This document shows positions 1-6,930 of a stretch of 7,332 nucleotides of DNA, piece by piece. How positions within the stretch are numbered: the stretch's first letter is position 1; each line of letters starts with the position of its first letter. The position numbers and the translations under genes were made by a program. The stretch is from Candidatus Rhabdochlamydia sp. (GTDB lineage: Bacteria; Chlamydiota; Chlamydiia; Chlamydiales; Rhabdochlamydiaceae): positions 1 through 7,332 of the forward strand of contig JASHXO010000106.1 in NCBI GenBank assembly GCA_030043495.1. The letters are read 5' to 3'. A model generated the notes under the pieces. The model was not told the DNA's origin and ran no database searches. It saw nothing but the letters and a program-made list of their open reading frames with translations.

Positions 1-147
1 TTTCACGTTAGCCCAAACCGCAAAAATTAAGTTTACAGAGCACTAGAGGAGCATTAAATGAATAGTGGATAAATAATGTTTAGGTCCAAGCCAGCCAGAT
101 AATCCGATTCAGAGAACGTCTCTCTTAGAAGATGCGAAAAAAGTCGC

Positions 148-170
148 AAAAAGCAAACTATGGTAGTTTG
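148..170 (-). terminator. Hairpin with T-tract on the minus strand, terminator-like
   Basis: CAAACTA (154-160) and TAGTTTG (164-170) form a perfect 7-bp stem with a TGG loop. Read on the minus strand the stem is followed by C and then five T (opposite A at 148-152), the form of a weak intrinsic terminator. Read on the plus strand there is no T-tract, so it would not stop transcription into secDF. The stem is AT-rich and no minus-strand gene is seen to its right other than the antisense of secDF. It may instead be a leader hairpin or chance. Confidence 0.25.
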
Positions 171-223
171 TAAACATGCTCTAACAGACTTTCCCTGATC
201 GAGAGATCTTCTTTGAATTTGGC

Positions 224-252
224 TAGACAGAATCGAAAGAGACGCGTATCCT
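224..252 (+). promoter_or_regulatory. Candidate sigma70-type promoter for secDF
   Basis: TAGACA (224-229, five of six matches to the -35 consensus) is followed after 17 bases by TATCCT (247-252, four of six matches to the -10 consensus). Transcription would start near base 259, giving a short leader before the ATGs at 277 and 289. An alternative -10, TAAAAT (261-266), is a better hexamer but has no convincing -35 at the right distance and would leave almost no leader. The call rests on hexamers and spacing only. Confidence 0.35.
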
Positions 253-276
253 TAGCCTATTAAAATTCTTTAGAAT

Positions 277-3200
277 ATGGACCCAAACATGGAAAAGCAA
301 AGGAAATGGCAGTTTTATTTGATTATCGCTGTCATTGTGTTGACTATCTACAATATCTTACCGACAGTTTTTTATTACTCAAAACCTCTCAAATCCTCCA
401 TTGATGCAAAACGCTCCAATGCGATTTCTGAGCAGATTGTCACGCGAGTCAATGCACTGGAACCACAAGCAAAGGATTGGCTTTATTCTTTCTGTAACCT
501 GCTCAAAGTTAAACCGCTTTCTATCAATATTAATTCCGAGCAACCGGAATTCGTAAATATCGCATTTAAAAATGTTGAAGATGCGAATAAATTCCGCCAA
601 TTTCTTCCTAGAGCCGGAGCTTTAATCTCTTTTGTTCCCGCACAACTCGCTCTCTATGATCCTCATGACACGACAACAAAAAATGTCCTCATTCAGCGCC
701 GTATCCCCATTCATTTTGATACGAAGCAGCTCGGCAGCTACACGCAATTTTCAGAAAAATTTGATGCGAAGAATAATCCGACTCCTCTTTTTCGCGCTTT
801 GATCGAAGACCGGGCCATGCAAGTCGGCATCGCATTTGCTGGAACTTCAGAAAATGCCTTATTCGTTCATGCGCTCTCTGACAAACTTAACGAGCAGCAG
901 TCTCAAGAAATTGCCATTCAGCTAGCTCAAAATATTGTTTCCTTTACAAAAGTCTTTGGTGAAAATTCGACAATCACCTCACGCTATTTCTCCTCATTTA
1001 CTCAAATTGACGCATCTGACCGCCCGAAATTAGTGCAAAATTTCATCAGTGCATTAGATAGCCTTAAAGATAAGATTAAAACTGAAAAAAGCGCTCTCCG
1101 TGATGAAAACGAAAAGCTTAAAGCCCAAGGACAATATTTAGAAATCGTCAAGCAACAACGGCTTGAACTTCTCTCATCGCGCGAAAAAATCCTCGACCTA
1201 GCTTCAGCCATTGTCAAACGAAACGCTCAAGCCTTTGCTTCTGGACAGACTCCGTTTACCTTTGCCTCTTTAGCTGTAGCATTACAAAGCAAATCGACCG
1301 ACAAAGTTCAAACAATTTCTTTTGAAGGAAACAACCCTTACATTGAAAAACTTTCAATCGATTGGGGCAATGAAACGATCTATTTGACTTTATATTCCGA
1401 TATCGCAGAGTTTAGGCAAAAGCTCGACCTAAGCACAAAACAATCGCATCTTCGAGATCAAGCTGACCAACTTCTTTATAACGAAATCGCAATGGTTTCC
1501 CGCCAAGCCGGCGAAGAGATCATACCTTTTCAAAATCAATTCGAAATCAGGTTGAGTCATTTAAATAACAGTAAGAGCTTTTTAGCGATGCGCCTAAGCA
1601 GCATTGCTTCTGCAGAATGTCAGCAACTCCGTGAAACTCTTACAACGACCTGGCATCCCCAGCATCCCGACTTGAGTCCAGCCTCATTCCCGATCTATGA
1701 TTATGAGACATATCTGAAACTTCCTGCTTCGGAACAGAACTTTGGACTTGTGATCTACGCCCCTGCCTTGCAAAAAAAAGTTCCTCCTCAAGGTTTTCAC
1801 ATGAACTCGATTTATGTGATTGCCAAGGGTATGGACAAGTTTCTTCAACGCTTGTCGAGCGAGACACAATCGGAACAGACGGCACAGTTCATCCAAGATT
1901 TCAATTATCTCCGTGAGATCTTGCAGCGCAATGGCTTTGTAGGATATTCCGGCGCTGCCTATGCGATCAGCCCTGAATTTTCACAAGATTTCATCTTCGA
2001 AGGAGAAGATTACTATCAAACCATCTTGAAAGCAACTCGTGAAGATTTCGCCATCCATGGAACGAAACGATATGCTGTTTTGGAATACACGGATGTCGAA
2101 CAGCGGATCTTGACAGAGAACAAAATCGACAATCATATCCATGAAGATTTGCTCAAATGGCGCGATGACTATTATGCTGCCAAATTAAACATTCGCGGCG
2201 TTTCGAAATATGACGTGCCCAAGCCAACTAAAAATGTCTTCTGGGACAATTTTAAATTGAGCGCTGTGAAATATTTCCGTGGCGATGACCGTAAAATCCT
2301 CCACTGGGGATTGGACCTTTCTGGAGGCAAGACGGTTCAGATCGAATTGCGTGATAGCAACAATCGGCTCGTTACTGATCCGGGTGACATTAAGCAAGGA
2401 ATCAACGAGCTTTATAGCCGCGTGAACAAGATGGGGGTATCAGAGGTCAGCATCCGACAAGAAGGAAATTTCATCACGCTCGATTTTCCCGGTTCGCAAG
2501 GTCTTTCTGCTGCAGAACTTGTAAAAGCATCTTCGATGTATTTTCATATCGTGAGTGAAAAATTTGGGCCGAACAGCCCGCAACTCGCCGATGCCTCTAA
2601 TCGCTTTTTGCAAGAAATTTGGAATGAAGCCGTTGTGACAAACCGCAAGAGCATTGATGACATCAATGCAATCGCTTGGAAACATCTCTATGGAGATTCT
2701 CTCGATCCTGACGTGATCCAGCCTCGCAGCGAGTCCGCGCGCATCCTTTACGAAAATGGCATGAAACTTGCGAACCCACAGGAAACAACCGTCACCAGCG
2801 TTTTCGACGAAACTTATTCTAAGATCGCAATATTCCGCGGCGATGATTTTACTGATTGGCAAGGACAAACCCATCCTTTGCTCATCGTTTTCCGTAATTT
2901 TGCGTGTGAAGGTTCAAACCTCGAAAATATTCAAGCATCTTACGATCCTTCTAAGGGAAATTATCTCTCTTTTACAATCAAGGGCTCTTACACAAATAAG
3001 GAAGGCCTCAAAGTCAATCCCCGTGACGATCTCTACGCCTGGACATCGCAGTTCGCTAAAGAAAAAATTTCGGGTACGACTGTCGAAGCTTATTCAGGCG
3101 GCCGCGGCTGGAGGATGGCCGTGATCCTAAATAGCTCGGTGATTAGCGCGCCTACGCTGGATTCCGCTTTGAGGGATAGTGCGATGATCAGCGGCAGCTT

Positions 3201-4866
3201 TACGCAAAGGGAGATCAATCAACTCGAGGCCGATCTGAAAGCCGGATCATTGAGCTTTACACCTCACATCCTTTTCGAAAAGAACGTCAGCCCAGAATTA
3301 GGTTCTAAAGAACGTTTCACTGGAATTCTGGCAACAATCCTTTCTTTGTCGCTAGTGATAGCAGTTATGGTCGGCTACTACCGTTTTGGCGGAATTGTTG
3401 CCTCTATTGCCGTGATGTTCAACCTGCTCTTAATGTGGGCCACTTTGCAAAATTTGCAAGCGACGATGACGTTGGCAGGAATAGCAGGAATTATCCTGAC
3501 CCTCGGTATGGCAGTCGATGCCAATGTGCTAGTATTTGAAAGAATCCGCGAAGAATTTGCCGTCAGCGGACGCGTCGCCTCTGCTGTGCATGCAGGATAT
3601 CGCAAAGCATTTTCTGCCATCCTCGATTCCAATGTCACGACAATCATCGCGGCACTTGTCCTATTGCATTTCGACTCAGGGCCGATCAAACAATTTGCTG
3701 TCATGCTGATCATCGGAATCATTTCATCGATGTTTACAGCACTGTTCATGACGCGCTTTTTCTTTGCAGGATGGGTACAAAATCCAACCCACAAGAGACT
3801 CTCGATGCTCAACTGGTTCAAAACAAAGAACTACAACTTCTTGAAACATACTAGGAAAACAGTCATTTTCTCCGCTGTTATTATCCTCGTCGGAGTCTTT
3901 ACCTTAATCGCACAACGCCATACCATTTTTGGAATGGATTTTAGCGGGGGTTATGCACTGAATGTGGAATTACAAGCGCAAACAGAGAAGATCAACTACA
4001 GAAGCACTGTTGAAGAAGCATTGATCAAAGCAGGCGCCACGCAACAAGACTTTCAAGTCCGCGAATTGACGCCCTCTAATAATATACGGATTTTCCTCAG
4101 TCGAAGTTTACAACAAAGCGGCCGTCCTTTTTTTGGGATGCCAATTGAAAGCGACTTGAAAGAGCCTGTTTATCCTTTCGAAACGAATCCAAAAATTGTT
4201 TGGGTTATCCAAGCTTTAATCAAGTCAGGGCTTACCATTAATTCTTCTTCTCTGCAAAACTTAGACAAAAATTGGACTGAGATCAGTGGCCAAATGTCAG
4301 ATACAATGCGTAATAACGCAATGGTTGGCTTAATCATCGCATTGCTGTGCATTTTGATCTATATTACTATTAGATTTGAATTCAAATATGCGATCAGTGC
4401 GACGATATGTCTTGCACACGATGTTGTGTTCACCATCGGCGTTCTTGCAATTTTACATGCCCTTGGAGTAAGCATTCAGATCGATCTCAACACTGTTGCC
4501 GCACTCATGACAATCGTGGGATACTCTCTTAATGACACCATTATCGTCTTCGACCGTATCCGTGAAGATGTGCGCCTGATGCGAAAATCAAGTTTCTCCG
4601 AAATCATCAATCACGCCTTAAACGTCACGTTAAGCCGCACCATGATGACCTCGGGGACCACACTCCTAGTGCTTATCCCACTGATTCTCCTTGGTGGCAC
4701 TACTCTCTTTGGCTTTTCGCTTGTCATGGCTATCGGGGTCTTTTTCGGCACACTCTCATCGTTATTCATCGCCGCACCGTTGATGAAATATTTCCATAAT
4801 CGAGAGTTACAAAAAGAAGGGAAAATGGTACTTAACGAAAGAAGAGACAATAAGCCAGTTTTATAG
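277..4866 (+). CDS. secDF: Protein translocase SecDF, SecD-SecF fusion with a large insertion
   Basis: SecDF is an inner-membrane RND-type protein that uses the proton gradient to help SecYEG/SecA pull proteins across the membrane. In this 1529-residue protein, TM1 lies at about residues 12-34. A very long extracytoplasmic region follows, with a likely coiled coil at about 257-316. Then come the SecD motif DLSGG (680-684), the P1 domain (about 690-1005) and SecD TM2-6 (about 1014-1165) with GMAVDANVLVFERIREE at 1077-1093. SecF begins with TM1 near 1195-1213, then GMDFSGG (1219-1225), a periplasmic loop and TM2-6 (about 1347-1504) with VGYSLNDTIIVFDRIRE around 1414-1430. By motif position, the proton-pathway residues correspond to D1081 in SecD and D1420 and R1454 in SecF, all present. 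Separate E. coli SecD and SecF total about 940 residues, so this protein is far longer. Long fused SecDF is typical of chlamydiae. The start at 277 has no Shine-Dalgarno; the ATG at 289 (Met5) is a real alternative. Family assignment is secure. Confidence 0.97.
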   Translation: MDPNMEKQRKWQFYLIIAVIVLTIYNILPTVFYYSKPLKSSIDAKRSNAISEQIVTRVNALEPQAKDWLYSFCNLLKVKPLSININSEQPEFVNIAFKNVEDANKFRQFLPRAGALISFVPAQLALYDPHDTTTKNVLIQRRIPIHFDTKQLGSYTQFSEKFDAKNNPTPLFRALIEDRAMQVGIAFAGTSENALFVHALSDKLNEQQSQEIAIQLAQNIVSFTKVFGENSTITSRYFSSFTQIDASDRPKLVQNFISALDSLKDKIKTEKSALRDENEKLKAQGQYLEIVKQQRLELLSSREKILDLASAIVKRNAQAFASGQTPFTFASLAVALQSKSTDKVQTISFEGNNPYIEKLSIDWGNETIYLTLYSDIAEFRQKLDLSTKQSHLRDQADQLLYNEIAMVSRQAGEEIIPFQNQFEIRLSHLNNSKSFLAMRLSSIASAECQQLRETLTTTWHPQHPDLSPASFPIYDYETYLKLPASEQNFGLVIYAPALQKKVPPQGFHMNSIYVIAKGMDKFLQRLSSETQSEQTAQFIQDFNYLREILQRNGFVGYSGAAYAISPEFSQDFIFEGEDYYQTILKATREDFAIHGTKRYAVLEYTDVEQRILTENKIDNHIHEDLLKWRDDYYAAKLNIRGVSKYDVPKPTKNVFWDNFKLSAVKYFRGDDRKILHWGLDLSGGKTVQIELRDSNNRLVTDPGDIKQGINELYSRVNKMGVSEVSIRQEGNFITLDFPGSQGLSAAELVKASSMYFHIVSEKFGPNSPQLADASNRFLQEIWNEAVVTNRKSIDDINAIAWKHLYGDSLDPDVIQPRSESARILYENGMKLANPQETTVTSVFDETYSKIAIFRGDDFTDWQGQTHPLLIVFRNFACEGSNLENIQASYDPSKGNYLSFTIKGSYTNKEGLKVNPRDDLYAWTSQFAKEKISGTTVEAYSGGRGWRMAVILNSSVISAPTLDSALRDSAMISGSFTQREINQLEADLKAGSLSFTPHILFEKNVSPELGSKERFTGILATILSLSLVIAVMVGYYRFGGIVASIAVMFNLLLMWATLQNLQATMTLAGIAGIILTLGMAVDANVLVFERIREEFAVSGRVASAVHAGYRKAFSAILDSNVTTIIAALVLLHFDSGPIKQFAVMLIIGIISSMFTALFMTRFFFAGWVQNPTHKRLSMLNWFKTKNYNFLKHTRKTVIFSAVIILVGVFTLIAQRHTIFGMDFSGGYALNVELQAQTEKINYRSTVEEALIKAGATQQDFQVRELTPSNNIRIFLSRSLQQSGRPFFGMPIESDLKEPVYPFETNPKIVWVIQALIKSGLTINSSSLQNLDKNWTEISGQMSDTMRNNAMVGLIIALLCILIYITIRFEFKYAISATICLAHDVVFTIGVLAILHALGVSIQIDLNTVAALMTIVGYSLNDTIIVFDRIREDVRLMRKSSFSEIINHALNVTLSRTMMTSGTTLLVLIPLILLGGTTLFGFSLVMAIGVFFGTLSSLFIAAPLMKYFHNRELQKEGKMVLNERRDNKPVL

Positions 4867-4876
4867 ATCTTCAGCC

Positions 4877-4912
4877 GTTTAAATGTGAAATTTAAACAGT
4901 CTGATAATTTTT
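4877..4912 (+). terminator. Weak terminator-like hairpin after secDF
   Basis: GTTTAAAT (4877-4884) and ATTTAAAC (4890-4897) form a perfect 8-bp stem with a five-base loop, starting 11 bases after the secDF stop codon. A run of five T follows at 4908-4912, but ten bases beyond the stem, and the stem has only two G-C pairs. It is well placed to end the secDF transcript or to shield its 3' end, but it is a poor match to a classical Rho-independent terminator. Confidence 0.35.
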
Positions 4913-5026
4913 AGGACTAGCTTATGATGTACATTTGCTGACAATAGGGCTGATGCTCAAATATGCTGGGTTGTCAAAGGATACCGAAATAAACTCAAAA
5001 TTTGGAATTTGACAAGGCTGCGGATA

Positions 5027-5057
5027 CTTTGAAAATATCCAGTGAACATTTTCAAAG
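5027..5057. repeat. Perfect 10-bp inverted repeat
   Basis: CTTTGAAAAT (5027-5036) is repeated exactly in inverse as ATTTTCAAAG (5048-5057) around an 11-base centre. It could fold as an RNA stem-loop on either strand or act as a protein-binding palindrome. No T-tract follows on either strand, so it is not an intrinsic terminator. Confidence 0.75.
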
Positions 5058-5097
5058 AGGGGAAGGCTCACTTGAATAAATTGAGCGCTGTAGACAT

Positions 5098-5129
5098 TTG
5101 CAAAAGAGCGGAGATTCGCTCTTTTGCAA
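5098..5129. repeat. Perfect 13-bp inverted repeat / stem-loop before recJ
   Basis: TTGCAAAAGAGCG (5098-5110) pairs perfectly with CGCTCTTTTGCAA (5117-5129) around a six-base loop GAGATT; one more G-U pair could extend it. This is the strongest hairpin in the window and ends 58 bases before the recJ start codon. Neither strand has a T-tract after it, so it does not look like an intrinsic terminator. A processing site, a stability element, an operator or part of a dispersed palindromic repeat are all open. Confidence 0.85.
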
Positions 5130-5173
5130 GAGAAGTAGGCGGGTTTTATAAAGACTAAAATGCTTGGCCCCCT

Positions 5174-5187
5174 AAAAAGGATATGAA
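5174..5187 (+). promoter_or_regulatory. Ribosome-binding site of recJ
   Basis: AAAAAGG (5174-5180) ends seven bases before the ATG at 5188. This is normal Shine-Dalgarno spacing and supports that codon as the recJ start. The same bases carry the right arm of the inverted pair that bounds the structured spacer. Confidence 0.7.
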
Positions 5188-6930
5188 ATGACATTGAGTC
5201 AAAATGATCCCATCTGGATTTATCCTCAAGTCGATCCAGAATGGCACAAAATGATCGTCAAAGAATTTAACATCCATCCGGTAACTGCTCATATTCTCGC
5301 TTCACGAGGTTTTAAATCTTTGGAAGACATCCATGATTATCTCTATGCGAAACTGCCCAATTTACTCGACCCCCAATTATTTCCCGACATGGATAAGGCC
5401 GTCGATCGAATTTTAGCATCGCTCAAACTCAAAGAACACATCCTAGTCTATGGAGACAACGATGTCGATGGGATTACTGCCGCTGCTCTACTCACTGAAT
5501 TTTTGCGGTTTATTGGAGCTAATGTCTTCTTCTATGTTCCGAACCGCAATACATTAAAACAAAGCATGATTCTCGATGCTTTGGAGTATGCAGTCGCAAA
5601 TGAATGCAAGTTAATCATTACCGTTGACTGCGGAATCACTTCAGCTTCAGAAATTGAAGAAGCCGTGCGGCGTCATATCGATGTGATTGTTACTGATCAC
5701 CATGAGCCGACTGCAAAAATTCCGCATTGCAAAGCAACATTAAATCCAAAACTGATCAATAGCACTTATCCAAATCGCAATTTAACTGGCGTCGGCGTCG
5801 CTTTCAAACTCGCACATGCGATCACAAATGCATTAATTTCTAATGGGTCTATCAGCTCTTCTAAAATTGATCTTAAACGCTATCTCGATCTTGTTGCGCT
5901 TGGAACGATTGCAGATATGGGTTCCCTTCTCGGCGAAAATCGAATCCTTGTACGCTATGGATTGCGTCAATTGCGTAAAACAAAGCGCATCGGCTTAGCT
6001 AAACTCTTTACTGTCTGCGACCTTAAATTGGGGGAAATTACTCCTATCGACATCGCCTCTAAAGTAGCCCCGCGTTTGAACAGCTTAGGACGTATTGCTG
6101 ATCCTCGAAAAGGGGTTGAGCTTCTTTTAATCCGCGATCCTGTTGCTGCCGAAGCCTTGGCCAAAGAATTGGACTTAAACAATATTGAGCGCCAGAAAAT
6201 TGAAAGACGCGATTCGGAGGATGTGGAAAATTTCATCTTAAAAAATCCCCAGATCCTCAACCACAAAGCCATCGTTCTCTACTCCGATAAGTGGCATCCG
6301 GGAATCATACCCATCATCACAGCGAGGATAGCTAAGCAATACAATCGGCCTACCATCGTCATCTCAATTGACCAGGGTATTGGCAAAGGATCGATCCGCA
6401 CAATTCATGAATTTCCTTTACTCCAACATTTGCGAGACAATGCAGGTATTCTTGAAAATTTTGGCGGTCACGACTTTGCTGCGGGCTTGACTATTCGCGA
6501 AGAAAACATCAAAAAATTTCAGAACAATTTTATCACTGCCGCCGATCAGCAACTTAAAGATCACGATGTCGTCGCTAAACTGCACCTAGATGCAAAGATC
6601 AACTTTGGCGATCTGACTTTTGACTTTATGGAGTCTTTCAGCCTTCTTGAACCTTTCGGCAATGAAAATCCTGCGCCTATTCTTTACTGCGACGCTAAAC
6701 AGATTTGGCCACCTAAGGTGGTTGGAAAAACACATCTTAAGCTCTACCTCGAACAGAATGACAGAATGCTCGAGGGAATTGCATTTGGCATGGCGGATAA
6801 AAGAACGCGCCTTCTAAAGAAAAACTTAACTTTGCATATTGCTTTTACCCCGCATATCAACATCTTTCTGAATAAATCGAGTATTCAATTACAGATAAAA
6901 GATTTTAAAGTCATAGATGATGAACTTTGA
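5188..6930 (+). CDS. recJ: Single-stranded-DNA-specific exonuclease RecJ
   Basis: RecJ degrades single-stranded DNA 5' to 3' in the cytoplasm, using Mn/Mg ions, and acts in RecF-pathway recombination, mismatch repair and base-excision repair. The 580-residue length matches the family (E. coli about 577). The DHH phosphoesterase domain shows motif I GDNDVDG (89-95, metal aspartates D90, D92, D94), TVDCGI with D147, TDHHEP with D170-H171-H172, and DLVALGTIAD ending at D243. APRLNSLGR follows near 292-300. The DHHA1 domain has WHPG, a GKGSIRTI segment and FGGHDFAAG (425-433, H428). The C-terminal part (about 455-575) fits the RecJ OB-fold domain and contains LLEPFGNENPAP. The start has a good ribosome-binding site and the N-terminus aligns with other RecJ. 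One oddity: residue 91 is Asn where Tyr or Phe is usual. It follows secDF on the same strand after a 321-base spacer, so an independent promoter is possible. Function is secure by motifs. Confidence 0.97.
   Translation: MTLSQNDPIWIYPQVDPEWHKMIVKEFNIHPVTAHILASRGFKSLEDIHDYLYAKLPNLLDPQLFPDMDKAVDRILASLKLKEHILVYGDNDVDGITAAALLTEFLRFIGANVFFYVPNRNTLKQSMILDALEYAVANECKLIITVDCGITSASEIEEAVRRHIDVIVTDHHEPTAKIPHCKATLNPKLINSTYPNRNLTGVGVAFKLAHAITNALISNGSISSSKIDLKRYLDLVALGTIADMGSLLGENRILVRYGLRQLRKTKRIGLAKLFTVCDLKLGEITPIDIASKVAPRLNSLGRIADPRKGVELLLIRDPVAAEALAKELDLNNIERQKIERRDSEDVENFILKNPQILNHKAIVLYSDKWHPGIIPIITARIAKQYNRPTIVISIDQGIGKGSIRTIHEFPLLQHLRDNAGILENFGGHDFAAGLTIREENIKKFQNNFITAADQQLKDHDVVAKLHLDAKINFGDLTFDFMESFSLLEPFGNENPAPILYCDAKQIWPPKVVGKTHLKLYLEQNDRMLEGIAFGMADKRTRLLKKNLTLHIAFTPHINIFLNKSSIQLQIKDFKVIDDEL

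Larger units (their letters stand above)
1..276. other. Region upstream of secDF without a recognisable gene
   Basis: No ORF of useful length is visible on either strand. A plus-strand frame open from base 2 to the TAG at 44-46 could be the last 14 codons of an upstream gene, but it is too short to judge. A good Shine-Dalgarno-like AGAGGAG (45-51) sits 6 bases before an ATG at 58 that opens only a four-codon ORF (58-72). Two more tiny ORFs follow (76-102 and 132-173). A 7-bp hairpin lies at 154-170 and a candidate promoter at 224-252. I looked for tRNA, tmRNA, RNase P and SRP RNA signatures and saw none. Most likely this is an intergenic region or the 5' leader of secDF. Confidence 0.6.
4867..5187. 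other. Hairpin-rich spacer between secDF and recJ, possible dispersed repeat
   Basis: This 321-base gap holds no convincing gene but much symmetry: an 8-bp stem at 4877-4897, a 10-bp stem at 5027-5057, a 5-bp pair GCTCA/TGAGC at 5066-5085 and a 13-bp stem at 5098-5129. TTTTTAGG (4908-4915) is matched by inverted CCTAAAAA (5171-5178), so the structured part is bounded by an 8-base inverted pair 271 bases apart. A perfect -35 hexamer TTGACA lies at 5009-5014 with a weak GAAAAT 16 bases on (5031-5036), a possible recJ promoter. A minus-strand frame is open through nearly the whole gap (4922-5194, 90 codons) but lacks a ribosome-binding site. The gap could be a miniature mobile or palindromic repeat, or a structured leader of recJ. 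Sequence alone does not decide. Confidence 0.6.

Noticed and set aside
1..46. Fourteen-codon open frame ending at TAG 44-46, possible tail of an upstream gene
   Set aside because: Too short to test for coding character and not similar to anything I recognise; mentioned only in the upstream-region entry.
60..240. Possible tmRNA or other structured RNA upstream of secDF, suggested by a GTCGCAAAAAGCAAACTA-like stretch
   Set aside because: It loosely resembles the resume region of tmRNA, but the tag frame ends after a few codons without an Ala-Ala end, and the tRNA-like ends and T-loop are absent.
1640..1896. Overlapping minus-strand frames of 70-81 codons in secDF
   Set aside because: Antisense shadows in two frames of the same coding stretch, without start signals.
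2440..2874. 144-codon minus-strand frame inside secDF
   Set aside because: It is antisense to the conserved SecD P1 domain, has no recognisable product and arises from codon use of the real gene.
2768..3124. 118-codon plus-strand frame overlapping secDF
   Set aside because: It is out of frame with an intact conserved gene and has no homologue I recognise; the main frame has no frameshift here.
3378..3821. 147-codon minus-strand frame inside secDF
   Set aside because: It is antisense to the best-conserved SecD membrane region; the translation is low-complexity in Ala, Ile and Thr as expected from reversed hydrophobic codons.
5967..6272. 101-codon minus-strand frame inside recJ
   Set aside because: Antisense to the conserved middle of RecJ and without any supporting motif.
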